DNA of 64,000 bases from Distichodus sexfasciatus (GCA_032718565.1 JAVGVS010000298.1:315241-379240), one strand, 5' to 3'. Numbered from the stretch's first letter, positions 23,355-35,582 are shown. Translations and numbers: made by a program. The notes: generated by a model from the sequence alone, not told the origin.

Positions 23355-24122
23355 TTTATATGCTCAAATTAAATAATATATAATTAAATAATTTTACTTT
23401 TCAAATAATTTACTCCATGAGCTGCCTTTAACTTTTATTTAAACACATCGAATTAGATTTAGTTAAACAATGGAAAATTACTCATTTTGAACATTGTGAA
23501 TGAGGTTGCAGCTGAATTTAGCTCACCGCTCACTTCCGTTCAAAGCTTGTTGTGCAGCTTAGACCAACAAAATATTGCCGACTCCGCTTATGCAAAAACC
23601 GCCATTGGTATTTGTTCAATTCAGCATGTTTTCCACCTAATTATTCTGGTGTCATTTAGTACATATTGTTACACAAAAAGCAGAAATAGACCATTAATTT
23701 TGAGCCTGTTTCCTAAAAAACATTTAGAAGGTCAACGTGCTGAAGACCACTGCTTAAAACTGCTGTAATAAGCACAAATAAATCTGAACAAAGACTGTTC
23801 CATAAAACTTAAATGAACGTAGTTAACGGCTTGCTATCAGTTTAACTTTTTTTAATATAAAGCTGTCTGGTTGCCATCTCAGTGTTTAAATAGTTTATTT
23901 TTGAATATAGCTCCCGCTTATATAACATTATATGTATACCAGAACACAAATAAATCTAATATTGCATATGTTTTTGGATATTTTATTTATTTTATTTATT
24001 TATTTTTCCTTGACCTTGAGTCTGTAATAAAAGAATAAAAGTTTATTGAAACTGACTGGACACATGGAGCGGGCTGACTGTCAGTTGAGTGCTTAAATAG
24101 TTTGTTTTTCAGCGCAGTTCCT
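23355..24122. repeat. A-B intergenic spacer (type example)
   Basis: AT-rich spacer of about 770 bp between two genes in the same orientation. It contains TAATATATAATTAAATAATT near its start, a (TTTA)n tract of three to five units near its end, and a segment containing CTTTGGACCTTGAGTC and AATAAAGAATAAAG. The last ~130 bp before gene B nearly repeat the last ~130 bp before gene A. No second gene is seen in it. Confidence 0.85.
24093..24099 (+). promoter_or_regulatory. TTAAATA upstream element of gene B (type example)
   Basis: Same heptamer at -30 of the B gene at 24123, inside the upstream module it shares with A. Confidence 0.6.
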
Positions 24123-24241
24123 GCTTACGGCCACACTACCCTGAACACGCCCGATCTCGTCTGATCTCGGAAGCCAAGCAGGGTCGGCCTGGTTAGTACC
24201 TGGATGGGAGACCGCCTGGGAATACCAGGTGCTGTAAGCTT
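24123..24241 (+). rRNA. 5S rRNA gene, B type, unit 5
   Basis: 119 bases, near perfect; GAACACG, AAGCCAAGCAGGG, one G lost in GGGTCGGCC, and ACCTGG for ACTTGG. Followed by TTTT. Best reference for type B. Confidence 0.93.
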
Positions 24242-24243
24242 TT
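24240..24243 (+). terminator. RNA polymerase III T-run after gene B (type example)
   Basis: A run of four T follows the conserved GTAAGC end of the 5S gene, the usual polymerase III stop. Most copies keep TTTT or longer; some (for example 19671-19676 and 16581-16586) are cut to TTT. Confidence 0.6.
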
Positions 24244-24914
24244 GCACACATTCACCTTCTCTGCTTCAGTCTTTTACTTCTCCATTCAGTTTCGCCATAC
24301 GTTGCGTACTCTCTTTTCTGCATCATTCCCTTACAACTTTGTATGTACTCTATGCCAGTTTCTCCTCTTTTTGCCCTTTGTTCTCTTGGGCTACAAACGA
24401 CCCACCAGTCGTCAGTATTGTCGAGAGCTTATTGAAAGTGGCAGCTTTGGGAGATAACGCTGTTCTTGTGTTAATCCACTAGAGGGCTCCTATGATCCAA
24501 AAAGCAGCATGTGCACGTAGTGTCAGTGTCGTTCACGTCCATTTTAGTTGCTCTGAATCAAACACACCACCGTACCAATAAGTATATAACCGCAATGAAA
24601 CGGCAACAACCCACACTATTTAGTGCGTTAGTGCGCGGGTGGGGACGCAGCCAAGAAGGCAAGTTTCCTACCGGTTCCTTCGTACTTGGAGGGAATTTTA
24701 AACTCAGTCTAAAGTTGTTTCAGCAAAAACAAAAGTGTTTAGGCAGAGAGAGAGGCTACATATAAAAATGTATGTTACAGATAGCAGTGCAAAGGCATTA
24801 ACTACATAAAAAGCTTAAAAGTTAAAATTCAGTCGTTCAGTTGTATAAATAATAGAGTAAAATGTTTGAAATGGGAAAGAACAAAGAAGGTAAACAATGG
24901 GTGAAAGTGCGCAA
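24242..24914. repeat. B-C intergenic spacer (type example)
   Basis: About 675 bp lying between the converging 3' ends of B and C. Recurrent open frames of 60-100 codons begin in the 3' part of the B gene and read into this spacer (for example MGDRLGIPGAV). They recur only because the array repeats, and they are broken differently in each unit, so they are not genes. Confidence 0.85.
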
Positions 24915-25034
24915 AAGCTTACAGCACCTGGTATTCCCAGGCGGTCTCCCATCCAAGTACTAACCAGGCCCGACCCTGCTTAGCTTCCGAGATCAGACGA
25001 GATCGGGCGTGCTCAGGGTAGTGTGGCCGTAAGC
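24915..25034 (-). rRNA. 5S rRNA gene, C type, unit 5, consensus copy
   Basis: 120 bases with every internal control element intact: box A (GAAGCTAAGCAGGGTCGG), the intermediate element, and box C (GGATGGGAGACCGCCTGGG). Starts GCTTACGGCCACACTACC and is followed by a T-run on the minus strand. Best candidate for a functional gene in the array. Confidence 0.96.
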
Positions 25035-25521
25035 GAGAGCAGCCTTCAAAGCAGCCATTTGCTGGCCAACGAATGCGTTAAAATGATTTTTCCAACATTT
25101 ACCAAGGAGAATATAATATAAACGATTTCTTATAGAATAGAATTATATGTACATTCCTGTATAAATTCACTTAATATTGCACTCGTCTTGAGACTTCCCC
25201 ACATCCTGCTGTAATATTCCGAATTCCGAGGTTCGGGCACAGACGCAAGAGACGCCTCCATCTAGCCAAAGTGTCTCTGTTAAAAGTGTCCGTGTGCCGC
25301 TTGTTGTGATGAAATACTTCCGCTCCGTGCTCGAGACCATCAGACCTGCATGTTTTCCGCCCAACTATACTTGATATCGTTCACAACATTATATGTATAA
25401 CAGAAACACAAATAAATCTAATATTGCACATGTTTTTGACATTTTATTGAAAACTGACTGGACACATGGAGCGGCTAACGTCAGTTGAGTGCTGGAATAG
25501 TTTGTTTTTCAGCAGTTTCCG
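25035..25521. repeat. C-A intergenic spacer (type example)
   Basis: About 490 bp lying between the diverging 5' ends of C and the next A, so it carries the upstream regions of both. It starts with the C-type upstream segment and ends with the module shared with gene B (GGCTGACTGTCAGTTGAGTG, then TTAAATA). Confidence 0.85.
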
Positions 25522-25640
25522 GCTACGGGCCACACTACCCTGAGCACGCCTGACCTCGTCTGATCCCGGGAAGCTACAGGGTCGGGCCTGGTTAGTACTT
25601 GATGGGAGACCGCCTGGGATGTTTAGGTGCCAGTAAGCTT
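25522..25640 (+). rRNA. 5S rRNA gene, A type, unit 6
   Basis: 119 bases, GAGCACG. Box A shortened (GAAGCTACAGGGTCGG) and the stretch before the 3' end reads GGGATGTTTAGGTGCCAG. Confidence 0.85.
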
Positions 25641-26406
25641 TTGCCCATATGCCTTAAATTAAATAATATATAATTAAATAATTTTACTTTTCAAATAATT
25701 TACGCCATGAGCTGCCTTTAACTTTTATTTAAACACATCGAATTAGATTTAGTTAAACAATGAAAATTACCTATTTTGAACATTGTAATGAGGTTATAGC
25801 TGAATTTAGCTCACCGCCACTTCCGCTCAAAGCTTGTTGTGCATTAGACCAACAAAATACTGCCGACCCGCCATGCAAACCGCTATATTGGTATTTGTTC
25901 AATTCAGTGCTGTTTTTCTCCACCTAATTATTCTGGTGTCATTTAGAGCATATTGTTACAAATAAAAGCAGAAATAGAGCTGACCATGAGCGTGCTTCCT
26001 AAAACATTTAGTCAACGCAAGTTTAAAGACCACTGCTTAAAACTGCTGTAATAAGCACAAATAAATCTGAACAAAGCATCTGTTCCATAAAAACTTAAAT
26101 GAACGTAGTTAACGAAGGCTTGCTATCAGTTTAACTTTTTTTAATATAAAGCTGGTCTGCTTGCCATTCAGTAAGCTTAAATAGTTTATTTTTATTATAG
26201 CTCCCCGGCTATATATAACATTATATGTATACAGAAACACAACAATTCTATTGCACATGTTTTTGACATTTTATTTATTTATTTATTTTTCCTTTGGACC
26301 TTGAGTCTGTAATAAAGAATAAAGTTTATTGAAAACTGACTGGACACATGGAGCGGGCTGACTGTCAGTTGAGTGCTTAAATAGTTTGTTTTTCAGCGCA
26401 GTTCTC

Positions 26407-26533
26407 GCCTACGGCCACACTACCTCTGAACACGCCTCGATCTCGGCCCGATCTCTAAAGCTAAGCAGGGTCGGCCTGGTTAGTACTTGGATGGGAGACT
26501 GCCGTTTCTGGGAATACCAGGTGCTGTAAGCTT
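26407..26533 (+). rRNA. 5S rRNA gene, B type, unit 6
   Basis: 127 bases, GAACACG. Insertions in box C (GGGAGACTGCCGTTTCTGGG) and CGGCCCG for CGTCTG. T-run of five. Confidence 0.83.
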
Positions 26534-27208
26534 TTTGCAACACATTCACCTTCTGGTTTGTAGTCTTTTACTTCATTCAGTTTCATTTACACGCTATGCA
26601 CTCTTTTTCTGCATCATTCCCTTTACAACTTGTAGGTATTCTATGCCAGTTTCTTCCTCTTTTAGTTCTTGTTCTCTTTGGGCTACAAATCACCAGTCGC
26701 CAGTATTGTCGAGAGCTGAGTTAAAAAGTGGTAGCTTTGGGAGATAACGCTATGTTCTTGTGGTGTTAATCCACCAGAGGGCTCCTTATGATCCAAAAAA
26801 GCTAAGTATGCAATGTTGTGTCAGTGTCGTTCACGCCCATTTCTAGTTGCTTCCGAATCAAAACACACCCCTACCGCTCATTTCAAGTATATAACCACAA
26901 TGAAACGCAAATGAACTCCACACTATTTAGTGCGAAAGCTGGTGGGGACGAGCTAAGAAGGAAAGCCTACCGGTTCTTCGTACTTGAGGGAATTTAACTC
27001 AGTCTAAAGTTGTTTCAGCAAAAAACAAAAAGTGTTTAGGGCAGAGAGAGGCTACATATAAAATGTATGTTACAGGAGCAGTAAAAAGGCATATAACTAT
27101 AAAAAGCTTAAAAGCAATCTAGCTGCTCAGTTGTATAAATAATAGAGTAAAATGTTTGAAATGGGAAAGCAATTAAAGAAGGGGCAAACAATGGGTGAAA
27201 GTGCGCAA

Positions 27209-27329
27209 AAGCTTACAGCACCTGGTATTCCCAGGCGGTCTCCCATCCAAGTACTACCAGGCCCGACCCCTGCTTAGCTTCCGAGATCAGACGAGATCGG
27301 GCAAGGTTTCAGGTAGTGTGGCCGTAAGC
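27209..27329 (-). rRNA. 5S rRNA gene, C type, unit 6
   Basis: 121 bases; consensus over the 3' 95 bases except one missing base pair of AA in AGTACTACC and one extra C. 5' part reads GGGCAAGGTTTCAGGTAG, a variant also present in the C copy at 44975. Confidence 0.9.
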
Positions 27330-27821
27330 TAGAGCAGCCTTCTAAGCAGCCTATTTAAGCGTATAACGTGAATGCTAAATATTTTTCCAATATTTACCAA
27401 GGAGAATATATTATAAACGATTTTTATAGAATAGAATTATATGTACATTCCTGTATAAATTCACTTAATATTGTACCTCGTTTTGAGACTTCACATCCTG
27501 CTGTAATATTCCGGACCCGAGGTTCGCACAGACGCAAGAGACGCCCATTTAGCCAAAAGTGTTCTGTTAGTAAAAGTGTCCGTGGTGTCATGGTTATGAA
27601 GGAAATACTTCCATTCCGCGCCTCGAGACCACTGGTGACTCCGGTATGTTTTCCGCCTTCAACTATATTTCTGATATCGCTCACAATATTATATGTATAA
27701 CAGAAACACAAATAAATCTATTATTGCATATGTTTTATATTTATTGAAAAACTGACTGGACACATGGAGCGGGCTTGATCGTGTTGAGTGCTTAAATAGT
27801 TTTGTTTTTTCAGTAAAGCTT

Positions 27822-27939
27822 GCCACGCCACACTACCTCGAGAACGCCTCATCTCGTCTGATCTCGGAAGCTAAGCAGGGTCGGGCCTGGTTAGTACTTG
27901 GATGGGAGACCGCCTGGGAATACCAGGTGCTGTAAGCTT
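27822..27939 (+). rRNA. 5S rRNA gene, A type, unit 7
   Basis: 118 bases; from CTCGTCTGATCTCGG to the T-run it is perfect. The first 30 bases carry errors (GCCACGCC; CTCGAGAACGCC). Confidence 0.9.
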
Positions 27940-28688
27940 TTGCCCATATGCCTTAAATTAAATAATATATAATTAAATAATTTTACTTTTCAAATAATTT
28001 ACGCCATGAGCTGCCTTTAACTTTTATTTAAACACATCGAATTAGATTAGTTAAACAATGAAAATTACTTCACTAAACATTGTGAATGAGGTTGCAGCTG
28101 GAATGGAACACCGCCACTTCCGCTCAAAGCTTGTTGTGCAGTTGGGACCAACAAAATACTGCCGGACTCGCTTTGGTATGCAAACCGCTGGCTGTATGTT
28201 CAATTCAGCATGTTTTCACCTAATTATTCTGCAGTCATTTATGTTGATATTGTTACAAATAAAAGCAGAAATAGACCCATAACGAGCCTGTTTCAAAACA
28301 TTTAGTCAACGAAGTTTAAAGACCACTGCTTAAAAACTGCTGTAATAAGCACAAATAAATCTGAACAAAAGCCATCTGGTTCCATAAAAACTTAAAATGA
28401 ACGAAGGTTCAAGGCCATATCAGTTTAACTTTTTTAATATAAAGCTAGTCTGGCTGCTATCCTCAGTGTTTAAATAGTTTATTTTGAATATAGCCCCCAT
28501 TATATAACATTATATATGTATAACAGAAACACAAATAAATCTAATATTGCACATGTTTTTTGAGCATTTTATTTATTTATTTATTTATTTTCCTTGAATC
28601 TTGAGTCTGTAATAAAGAATAAAGTTTATTGAAAAATGACTGACACATGGAGCGGCCGATCAGTTGAAAATAAATAGCTGTTTTGTTT

Positions 28689-28784
28689 GATGGCTATATT
28701 ACCTTGAACATCGATCTGCCTGATCCTGAAGGAAGCAGGCCGGGCCTGGTTAGTACTTGGATGACTTCATACTTGTGTGCTGTG
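28689..28784 (+). pseudogene. 5S rRNA gene, B type, unit 7, strongly degenerate
   Basis: About 96 bases: GAACATCGATCTGCC, then GGGCCTGGTTAGTACTTGG intact, then box C replaced by ATGACTTCATACTTG. The upstream TTAAATA is also damaged (AAAATAAATAG). Confidence 0.6.
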
Positions 28785-29435
28785 TTTTGCACACATTCAC
28801 CTTCTGCTTCAGCCTCATTTCTCCATTCAGTTTCAAGTTTACACGTTATGATTTCTTTTCTGGGTGATCATTCTTGCTGGCACTTTGTAGGTACTCCATG
28901 CCAAGCCCTCTTTTTATTTCTTTGTCTTCTAATATGAACCCATCACCAGTCGTCAGTATTGTTCAGAGCTTTATTGAAAGCAGTCAGCATAACGCTGTTC
29001 TTGTGTTAACTAATTAGAGAGGGCTCCCCATGAATCCAAAGAAGGCATGAGTGTCAGTGTCGCTCACGCCCATTTCTAGTTGCTCTGAATCAAACACACC
29101 TCACTGCATTTCAACAAGTATATAAATCACAATGAAACGTAAATAACCTAGCACTTACGAAAAGTTAGTGCTAAGGGGGGACGCAGCTAAGAAGGCAAGT
29201 TTCTCAATGTCTTTTCGCATTTCTGGAGGGAATTTAAACTCAGTTCTAAAGAGCCAGCAAAACAAAAGTGTTTAGGTGAGAGAGAGGCTATATATAAAAA
29301 ACAAGCAGTACAGATAGCAGCAAAGGCATTAACTACATAAAAAGCTTAAAGTTAAATTCAGTCGCTCAGTTGTATAAATAATATAAAATGTTTGAAATGG
29401 AAAGTACTAAAGAAGGGCAAACAATGCAGGGCAAG

Positions 29436-29545
29436 AAGCTATATAATTTGGTATTCTAGGCGGTTCTCCTATCCATATTATCAGCTCAAACTCGTTAGCT
29501 CCGACTTGTGGACGAGATCGGGCGTACCAGGTAGTGGCCGTAAGC
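29436..29545 (-). pseudogene. 5S rRNA gene, C type, unit 7, degenerate
   Basis: About 110 bases. Both ends recognisable (AATTTGGTATTCTAGGCGG; TAGTGGCCGTAAGC) but box A and the middle are scrambled (CATATTATCAGCTCAAACTC). Confidence 0.65.
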
Positions 29546-30008
29546 GTAGAGCAGCTTCTAAAGCAGCCTATTTAAGCTTAAGCAACTAACGTTAAAAAAT
29601 GATTTTTTCCAACATTTACCAAGCGAGAATATAATATAAATCCATTTATAGAATAATTATGCGGTTCTCTGTATAAATTCAATTTTACATTAAATTTCGC
29701 CTTTGGTATTTCCCGCCATCCTGCTGTAATATTCTCAATTGCGTTCGGCACACTTAAGCAGACGCCCATTTTCAGCCAAAGTGTCTCTGTTAAAAGTCCG
29801 GTGCTGGTGGTTATGGCGTAAACATTTCGCCCGCGTCGAGACCATCAGACCGTTTTCACCAATCTATACTTATATCGTCAGCAACATTGGCGGCGGCAAT
29901 ATAAACAACAACGCATTATTGCTTTTTGACATTTGCTGAAAAACCGACTGGCGCTGCGGAGCGGGCCGGACCGTCAGTTGAGTGCTTAAATAGTTTGTTT
30001 TTCAGTAA

Positions 30009-30131
30009 GCTTCACATTACACTTACATTCCTTGAGCAATTCTAGATCTCGGCCTGATCTCGGAAGTGGGTTATGGTCGGGCCTATATAGTACTTTGATG
30101 GGAGACCCTGGGAATACCAGTGCTGTAAGTT
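30009..30131 (+). rRNA. 5S rRNA gene, A type, unit 8, degenerate
   Basis: Start poorly defined (GCTTCACATTACACTTACAT). Box A altered (CGGAAGTGGGTTATGGTCGG); box C loses CGC (GGGAGACCCTGGGAATACC). T-run of five. Confidence 0.68.
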
Positions 30132-30882
30132 TTTGTCTGATATTTTAAATTAAATAATATATAATTAAATAATTTTACTTAAATAATTCCTACGCCTATG
30201 AGCTGTTTTAACTTGGTCAAAACACATCTAATTAGATTTTAGTTAAACAATGGAAAATGTATTTGAACATTAGAATGAGGTTGCAGCTGAATTTAGCTCA
30301 CCGCTTACCTGCCTGTGTGCTTGTTGTGTGTTGTATCAAAATGATTGCCGATCTATGCAAAACCGCTTGGCTGGTATTTGTTCAATTCAGCATGTTTTCC
30401 ACCTAATTATTCTGGTGTCATTTAGTACATATTGTTACAAATAAAAGCAGAAATAGACCCGACAATGAGCCTGTTTCCAAAACATTAGGTCAACGTTAAA
30501 AGTTTAAAGACCACTGCTTAAAACTGCTGTGTAATAAGCACAAATAAATCTGAACAAAGCACTGTTCCATAAAACTTAAATGGAAACGAAGTAATCTGGC
30601 TGCTATCAGTTTAACTTTTTTAATATAGCTGTCTGGTTGCCATCTCAGTGTTTAAATAGTTTGCTTTTGAATATTCTGCTTATATAACATTATATATGAA
30701 ATACAAATAAAATCTAATATTAAAACATGTTTTTTGGAGATTTTATTTATTTATTTATTTATTTTTCCTTTGGACCTTGAGTCTGTAATAAAGAATAAAG
30801 TTTATTGAAAACTGACTGGACACATGGAGCGGGCTGACTGTCAGTTGAGTGCTTAAATAGTTTGTTTTTCAGCTCAGTTCTC

Positions 30883-30999
30883 GCCATTACACCATACTTG
30901 AAACACGCCTCGATCTGCTGATCTCTCGAAGCTAAGCAGGGTCGGGCCTGGTTAGTACTTGGATGGGAGACCGCCCAAAATACCAGGAAGCGTAAGCTT
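30883..30999 (+). rRNA. 5S rRNA gene, B type, unit 8
   Basis: 117 bases; box A and the following 40 bases are perfect (GCTAAGCAGGGTCGGGCCTG). Box C end altered to GACCGCCCAAAATACC; terminator reduced (GCTTGC). Confidence 0.82.
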
Positions 31000-31675
31000 G
31001 CACACATTCACCTTTCTCTGCTTCAGTCTTTTTACTTCCATCAGTTTCGCCCACACGCCATGCACTTTTCAGCATCATTCCTTACAACTTGTATGTACTC
31101 TATGCTGCTTTTCCTCTTGCCCTTTGTTCTCTTGGCTACAAACGCATCACCAGTCGCCAGTATTGTCGAGAGCCAGCTTGAAAGTGGCAGCTTTGGGGAG
31201 ATAACGTTGTTCTTGTGTTAATCCACCAGAGGCTCCTATGATCCAAAAAAGCAGCATGTGCACGCAGTGGTGTCAGTGTCGTTTCACGCCCATTTCTAGT
31301 TGCTCTGAATCAAACACACCCACTGCATTAACAAGTATATATAATCATAAATGAAACGGGCAAACAACCCATACTATTTAGTGCTGCTAGTGCGCCGGTG
31401 GTATTGAGCCAAGAAGGCAAAGCCTCAATGTTCCTTCTCAGACTTTGAGGGAAATTTAAACCTGCCCAAAGTTGTTTCAGCAAAACAAAAGTACAAAATA
31501 GGGCAGAGAGAGAGGCTAATATATAAAAAATGTATACAGATAGCAGTGCAAAGGCATTAACTACATAAAAAGCTTTTAAAAGTTAAATCTAGTCGCTCAG
31601 CTAGAAGCAAATAATAGAGTAAAATGTTTGAAATGGGGAAAGCAATTAAAGAAGGGCAACAATGGGTGAAAAAGA

Positions 31676-31795
31676 AAGCTTACAGCACCTGGTATTCCCA
31701 GGCGGTCTCCTATCCACTTGGTTCAGGCTCCCGACCCTGCTTAGCTTCCGAGATCAGACGAGATCGGGCGTGCTCAGGGTAGTGTGGCCGTAAGC
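31676..31795 (-). rRNA. 5S rRNA gene, C type, unit 8
   Basis: 120 bases; perfect 5' 60 bases and 3' 40 bases, with TATCCACTTGGTTCAGGCTC in place of the middle segment. Confidence 0.88.
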
Positions 31796-32289
31796 GAGAG
31801 CAGCTCTCTAAAGCAGCCTATTTAAGCGACAACGTAACGTTAAAATGGTTTTTCCAACATTTACCAAGGAGAATATAATATAAACGGCTTTTGCAGAATA
31901 GAATTATATGTACATTCCTCAGGCACCACTTAATATTGCAATTTCGCCTCTTGGAGACTTCCCTGATCCTGCTAATATTCGGACCCGAGAAGTTCGCACA
32001 GACGAAGAGACGCCCATCTAGCCGCAAAGTGTCTTGCCAGTGTCTCGTGGTGTCGCTTTTGTTATGATGAAATACTTCCATTCGTGGTTTTGAGACCATC
32101 AGAGACCTGCATAAGCTTCCCGCTCAACTATATTTCTGATATCACTACAATATTATATATGTATAACAGAAACACAAATAAATCTAATATTGCACATGTT
32201 TTTGACATTTTATTGAAAACTGACTGGACACATGGAGCGGGCTGACTGTCAGTTGAGTGCTTAAATAGTTTGTTTTTCATATAGCTTCT

Positions 32290-32408
32290 GCCACACACAT
32301 CTACTTCCTGAGCACGCCCACTCTCGTCTGATCATGGAAGCTAAGCAGGGTTGGACTTGGCTAGTACTTGGATGGGAGACCGCTTGGGAATGAATGGTGC
32401 TGTAAGTT
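32290..32408 (+). rRNA. 5S rRNA gene, A type, unit 9
   Basis: 119 bases, GAGCACG. Box A good; GGTTGGACTTGGCTAGTACT for GGTCGGGCCTGGTTAGTACT and GAATGAATGGTGC near the end. T-run of five. Confidence 0.82.
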
Positions 32409-33188
32409 TTTGCCCATATGCCTTAAATTAAATAATATATAATTAAATAATTTTACTTTTCAAATAATTTACGCCATGAGCTGCCTTTAACTTTTATTTA
32501 AACACATCGAATTAGATTTAGTTAAACAATGGAAAATTACTCATTTTGAACATTGTGAATGAGGTTGCAGCTGAATTTAGCTCACCGCTCACTTCCGTTC
32601 AAAGCTTGTTGTGCAGCTAGACCAACAAAATACTGCCGGACTCCGGCCATGTGAAACCGCTTACGGTATTTGTTCAATCCAGCATGTTTTCCACCTAATT
32701 ATTCTGGTGTCATTTAGTACATATTGTTACAAATAAAGTACAGAAATAGACTCGGATAATGAGCCTGTTTCCTAAAACATTTAGTTAACGCAAGTTTAAA
32801 GACCACTGCTTAAAATCGCTGTAATAAAGCACAAATAAATCTGAACAAAGCATCTGTTCCATAAAAACTTAAATGAACGTAGTTAACGAAGGCTTGCTAT
32901 CAGTTTAACTTTTTTTAATATAAAGCTGTCTGGTTGCCATCTCAGTGTTTAAATAGTTTATTTTTGAATATAGCTCCCGCTTATATAACATTATATGTAT
33001 AACAGAAACACAAATAAATCTAATATTGCACATGTTTTTGACATTTTATTTATTTATTTATTTATTTTTCCTTTGGACCTTGAGTCTGTAACACACAAGA
33101 ATAAAGTTTATTGAAACTGACTGACACATGGAGCGGCTGGACTCTGTCAGTTGAGTGCTTAAATAGTTTGGTTTTTCAGCGTGTTTCC

Positions 33189-33312
33189 GCTGAGAGGATG
33201 CCACACTAGGCTCCTGAACATGCCTCGATCTCGCCTTGATCTCGAAGCTAAGCAGGGTCACCTGGTTAGTGCCTCTGATGGGAGAATCACTGGGGAATAC
33301 TTGGTGCTGTGT
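33189..33312 (+). rRNA. 5S rRNA gene, B type, unit 9, degenerate
   Basis: Has GAACATG and a good GAAGCTAAGCAGGGTC. The 5' end carries an insertion (GCTGAGAGGATGCC), and box C reads GGGAGAATCACTGGGG. Confidence 0.72.
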
Positions 33313-33990
33313 TTTTTGCACACATTCACCTTCTCTGCTTCAGTCTTTTTATCTATCTTAGTTTCGCCCATACGCTATGCATTTCTTTCTGCATCATTCC
33401 TTTACAACTTTGTATATGTACTCTATGCCAGTTTTCCCTTTCATTCTTTTGTTCTCTTGGCTACAAACGCATCAACAATACCAGTCATTAGTATTGTCGG
33501 TGAGCCATTAAAGTGGCAGCTTTGGGAGATAACGCTTGTTCTTGTGTTAACTACTAGAGGGCTCATGATCCAAAAAGCAGCACATGTGCACGTGGTGTCA
33601 GTGTCGTTTCACGCTCATTTCTAGTTGCTCTGAATCAAACACACCCTACCGCATTTCAACAAGTATATATATAAATCATGTATTGAAACGCAAACAACCC
33701 ACACCATTTAGTGCGCGCTAGGCGCGCTGGTTAGCGAGCCAAGAAGGCAAGTTTCCTACCGGTTCTTCACAGATTTTGGAGGAATTTAAACTCAGTTTAA
33801 AAAATGTTTCAGCAAAAAACAAAAGTAGCTTAGGGCAGAGAGAGAGGCTACATATAAAAAAATGTATGTTATGATAAAGTATTAACTACATAAAAAGCTT
33901 TAAAAGCAATTCAGTCGCTCAGTTGTATAAATAATAGAGTAAAATGTCGGAAATGGGAAAGCAATTAAAAAGAAGGGCAACAATGGTGAA

Positions 33991-34100
33991 AAGCACCTGG
34001 TAGCTAGGGCGGTCTCCCATCCACTAACCAGTCTCGACTCCTGCTTAGCCCCAGATCAGACGCAGATCGGGCGCGGCTCAGGTAGTGTGTGGCCGCAAGC
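33991..34100 (-). rRNA. 5S rRNA gene, C type, unit 9, shortened
   Basis: 110 bases; lacks TTACAG at the 3' end, and the middle is reduced (CCCATCCACTAACCAGTCTC). Confidence 0.72.
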
Positions 34101-34584
34101 GCAGGAGCAGCCTTCAAAGCAGCCTACGGCTTAATAACGAACGTTAAAAATGATTTTCCAACATTTACCATGAGAAGCTGAGTAATATAAACGTATTTCT
34201 TAGGTAGAATAGGAATTATATGTACATTCCTGTATAAATTCACTCAATATTGCACTCTTGCCTTTGGAGACTTCCCACATCCTGCTGTAATATCTCTCAA
34301 TCTGAGGTCTGCACAGACGCAGAGACGCCCATCTAGCCAAAGTGTTCTGTTAAAAGTGTCCGTGTGCCGCTTTGTTGCGATAGCCATTCTCGAGACCATC
34401 AGACCTGTATGTTTTCCGCCGCCTAACTATACTTGATATCGTTTCACAACATTATATGTATACAGAAACACAAATAACCTAATATTGCATATGCTTTTTG
34501 ATGATTTATTGAAAACTGACTGACACATGGAGCGGGCTGGACTGTCAGTTGAGTGCTTAAATAGCTTGTTTTTCAGCAGCCTGG

Positions 34585-34702
34585 GCTTACGTGGCCACCA
34601 CCTCGAGCACGCCCGACCTGCCTGATCTCGAAGCTAAGTGGTGGTCGGGCCTGGTTAGTACTTGATGGGAGACCGCCTGGGAATACCAGGTGCTGTAAGC
34701 TT
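34585..34702 (+). rRNA. 5S rRNA gene, A type, unit 10
   Basis: 118 bases; GAGCACG; TAAGTGGTGGTCGGGCC in box A; box C and 3' end nearly perfect with one G lost. Confidence 0.86.
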
Positions 34703-35460
34703 TTGCCCATATGCCTTTAAATTAAATAATATATAATTAAATAATTTTACTTCAAATAATTTACTATGAGCTGCCTTTAACTTTTTATTTAAACACATCG
34801 AATTAGATTTAGTTAAACAATGAAAATTACTTCATTTCGGAATACTAGACAGAGGTTGCAGCTGAATTTAGCTTTCACCGCTCACTTCCGCTCAAAGCTT
34901 GTTGTGTGCAGCTAGACCAACAAAATACTGCCGGACTCAACAGCAAAAACCGCTGGCTGGTATTGTCTAATTCAGTGTTTTCCACCTAATTATTCTGGCA
35001 GGCCGAAGGTTGCTACAAATAAAAAGTGCAGTAGCTATCTTATTAATGAGCCTGTTTCAAAAACATTTAATAACGCGTTTAGACCACTGCTTAAAACTGC
35101 TGTAATAAGTACAAATAAATCTGAAACAAAGCGATCTGTTCCATAAAAACTCAAATGAACGTGAAATAACGGCGCTGCTATCAGTTTAACTTTTTAATAT
35201 AAAGCTGTCTGCTGCTACCCTCAGTGTTTAAATAGTTTATTTTTGAATATAGCTCCGCTTTTTGGTATAACATTATATGTATAAATAGAAACACAAATAA
35301 ATCTAATATTGTTATGTTTTTGACATTTTATTTCATTTATTTATTTTCCTTTGGACCTTGAGTCTGTAATAAAGAAGGAAAAGTTTATTGAAACTGACTG
35401 GACACATGGAGCGGGCTGACTGTCAGTTGAGTTTAAATATTTTGTTTTTCAGTTTAGTTC

Positions 35461-35582
35461 GCTGACGTCACACCACATACCCTGAACACGCCCATCTCGT
35501 TTTGATCCTCGAAGTTAAGCAGGGTCGGGCCTGGTTAGTACTTGATGGAGACTGCCTGGGGAATACCAGGTGCTGTAAGCTT
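35461..35582 (+). rRNA. 5S rRNA gene, B type, unit 10
   Basis: 122 bases; GAACACG; GAAGTTAAGCAGGGTCGG; box C has GATGGAGACTGCCTGGGG. T-run kept. Confidence 0.84.

Larger units (their letters stand above)
23233..25521. repeat. Representative 2.29-kb 5S unit (A-B-C)
   Basis: One of the best preserved units: A gene 23233-23354 (+), A-B spacer 23355-24122, B gene 24123-24241 (+), B-C spacer 24242-24914, C gene 24915-25034 (-), C-A spacer 25035-25521. The other thirteen core units have the same order and spacer sequences. Confidence 0.95.

Noticed and set aside
23990..24040. AATAAAG motifs in the A-B spacer as polyadenylation signals of hidden genes
   Set aside because: They sit in an AT-rich spacer with no upstream coding sequence in any unit and lie just ahead of the B promoter module.
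24242..25521. tRNA or snRNA genes hidden in the 5S spacers
   Set aside because: Linked small RNA genes occur in some 5S arrays, but I found no tRNA A/B-box pair and no recognisable U snRNA in any of the three spacers.
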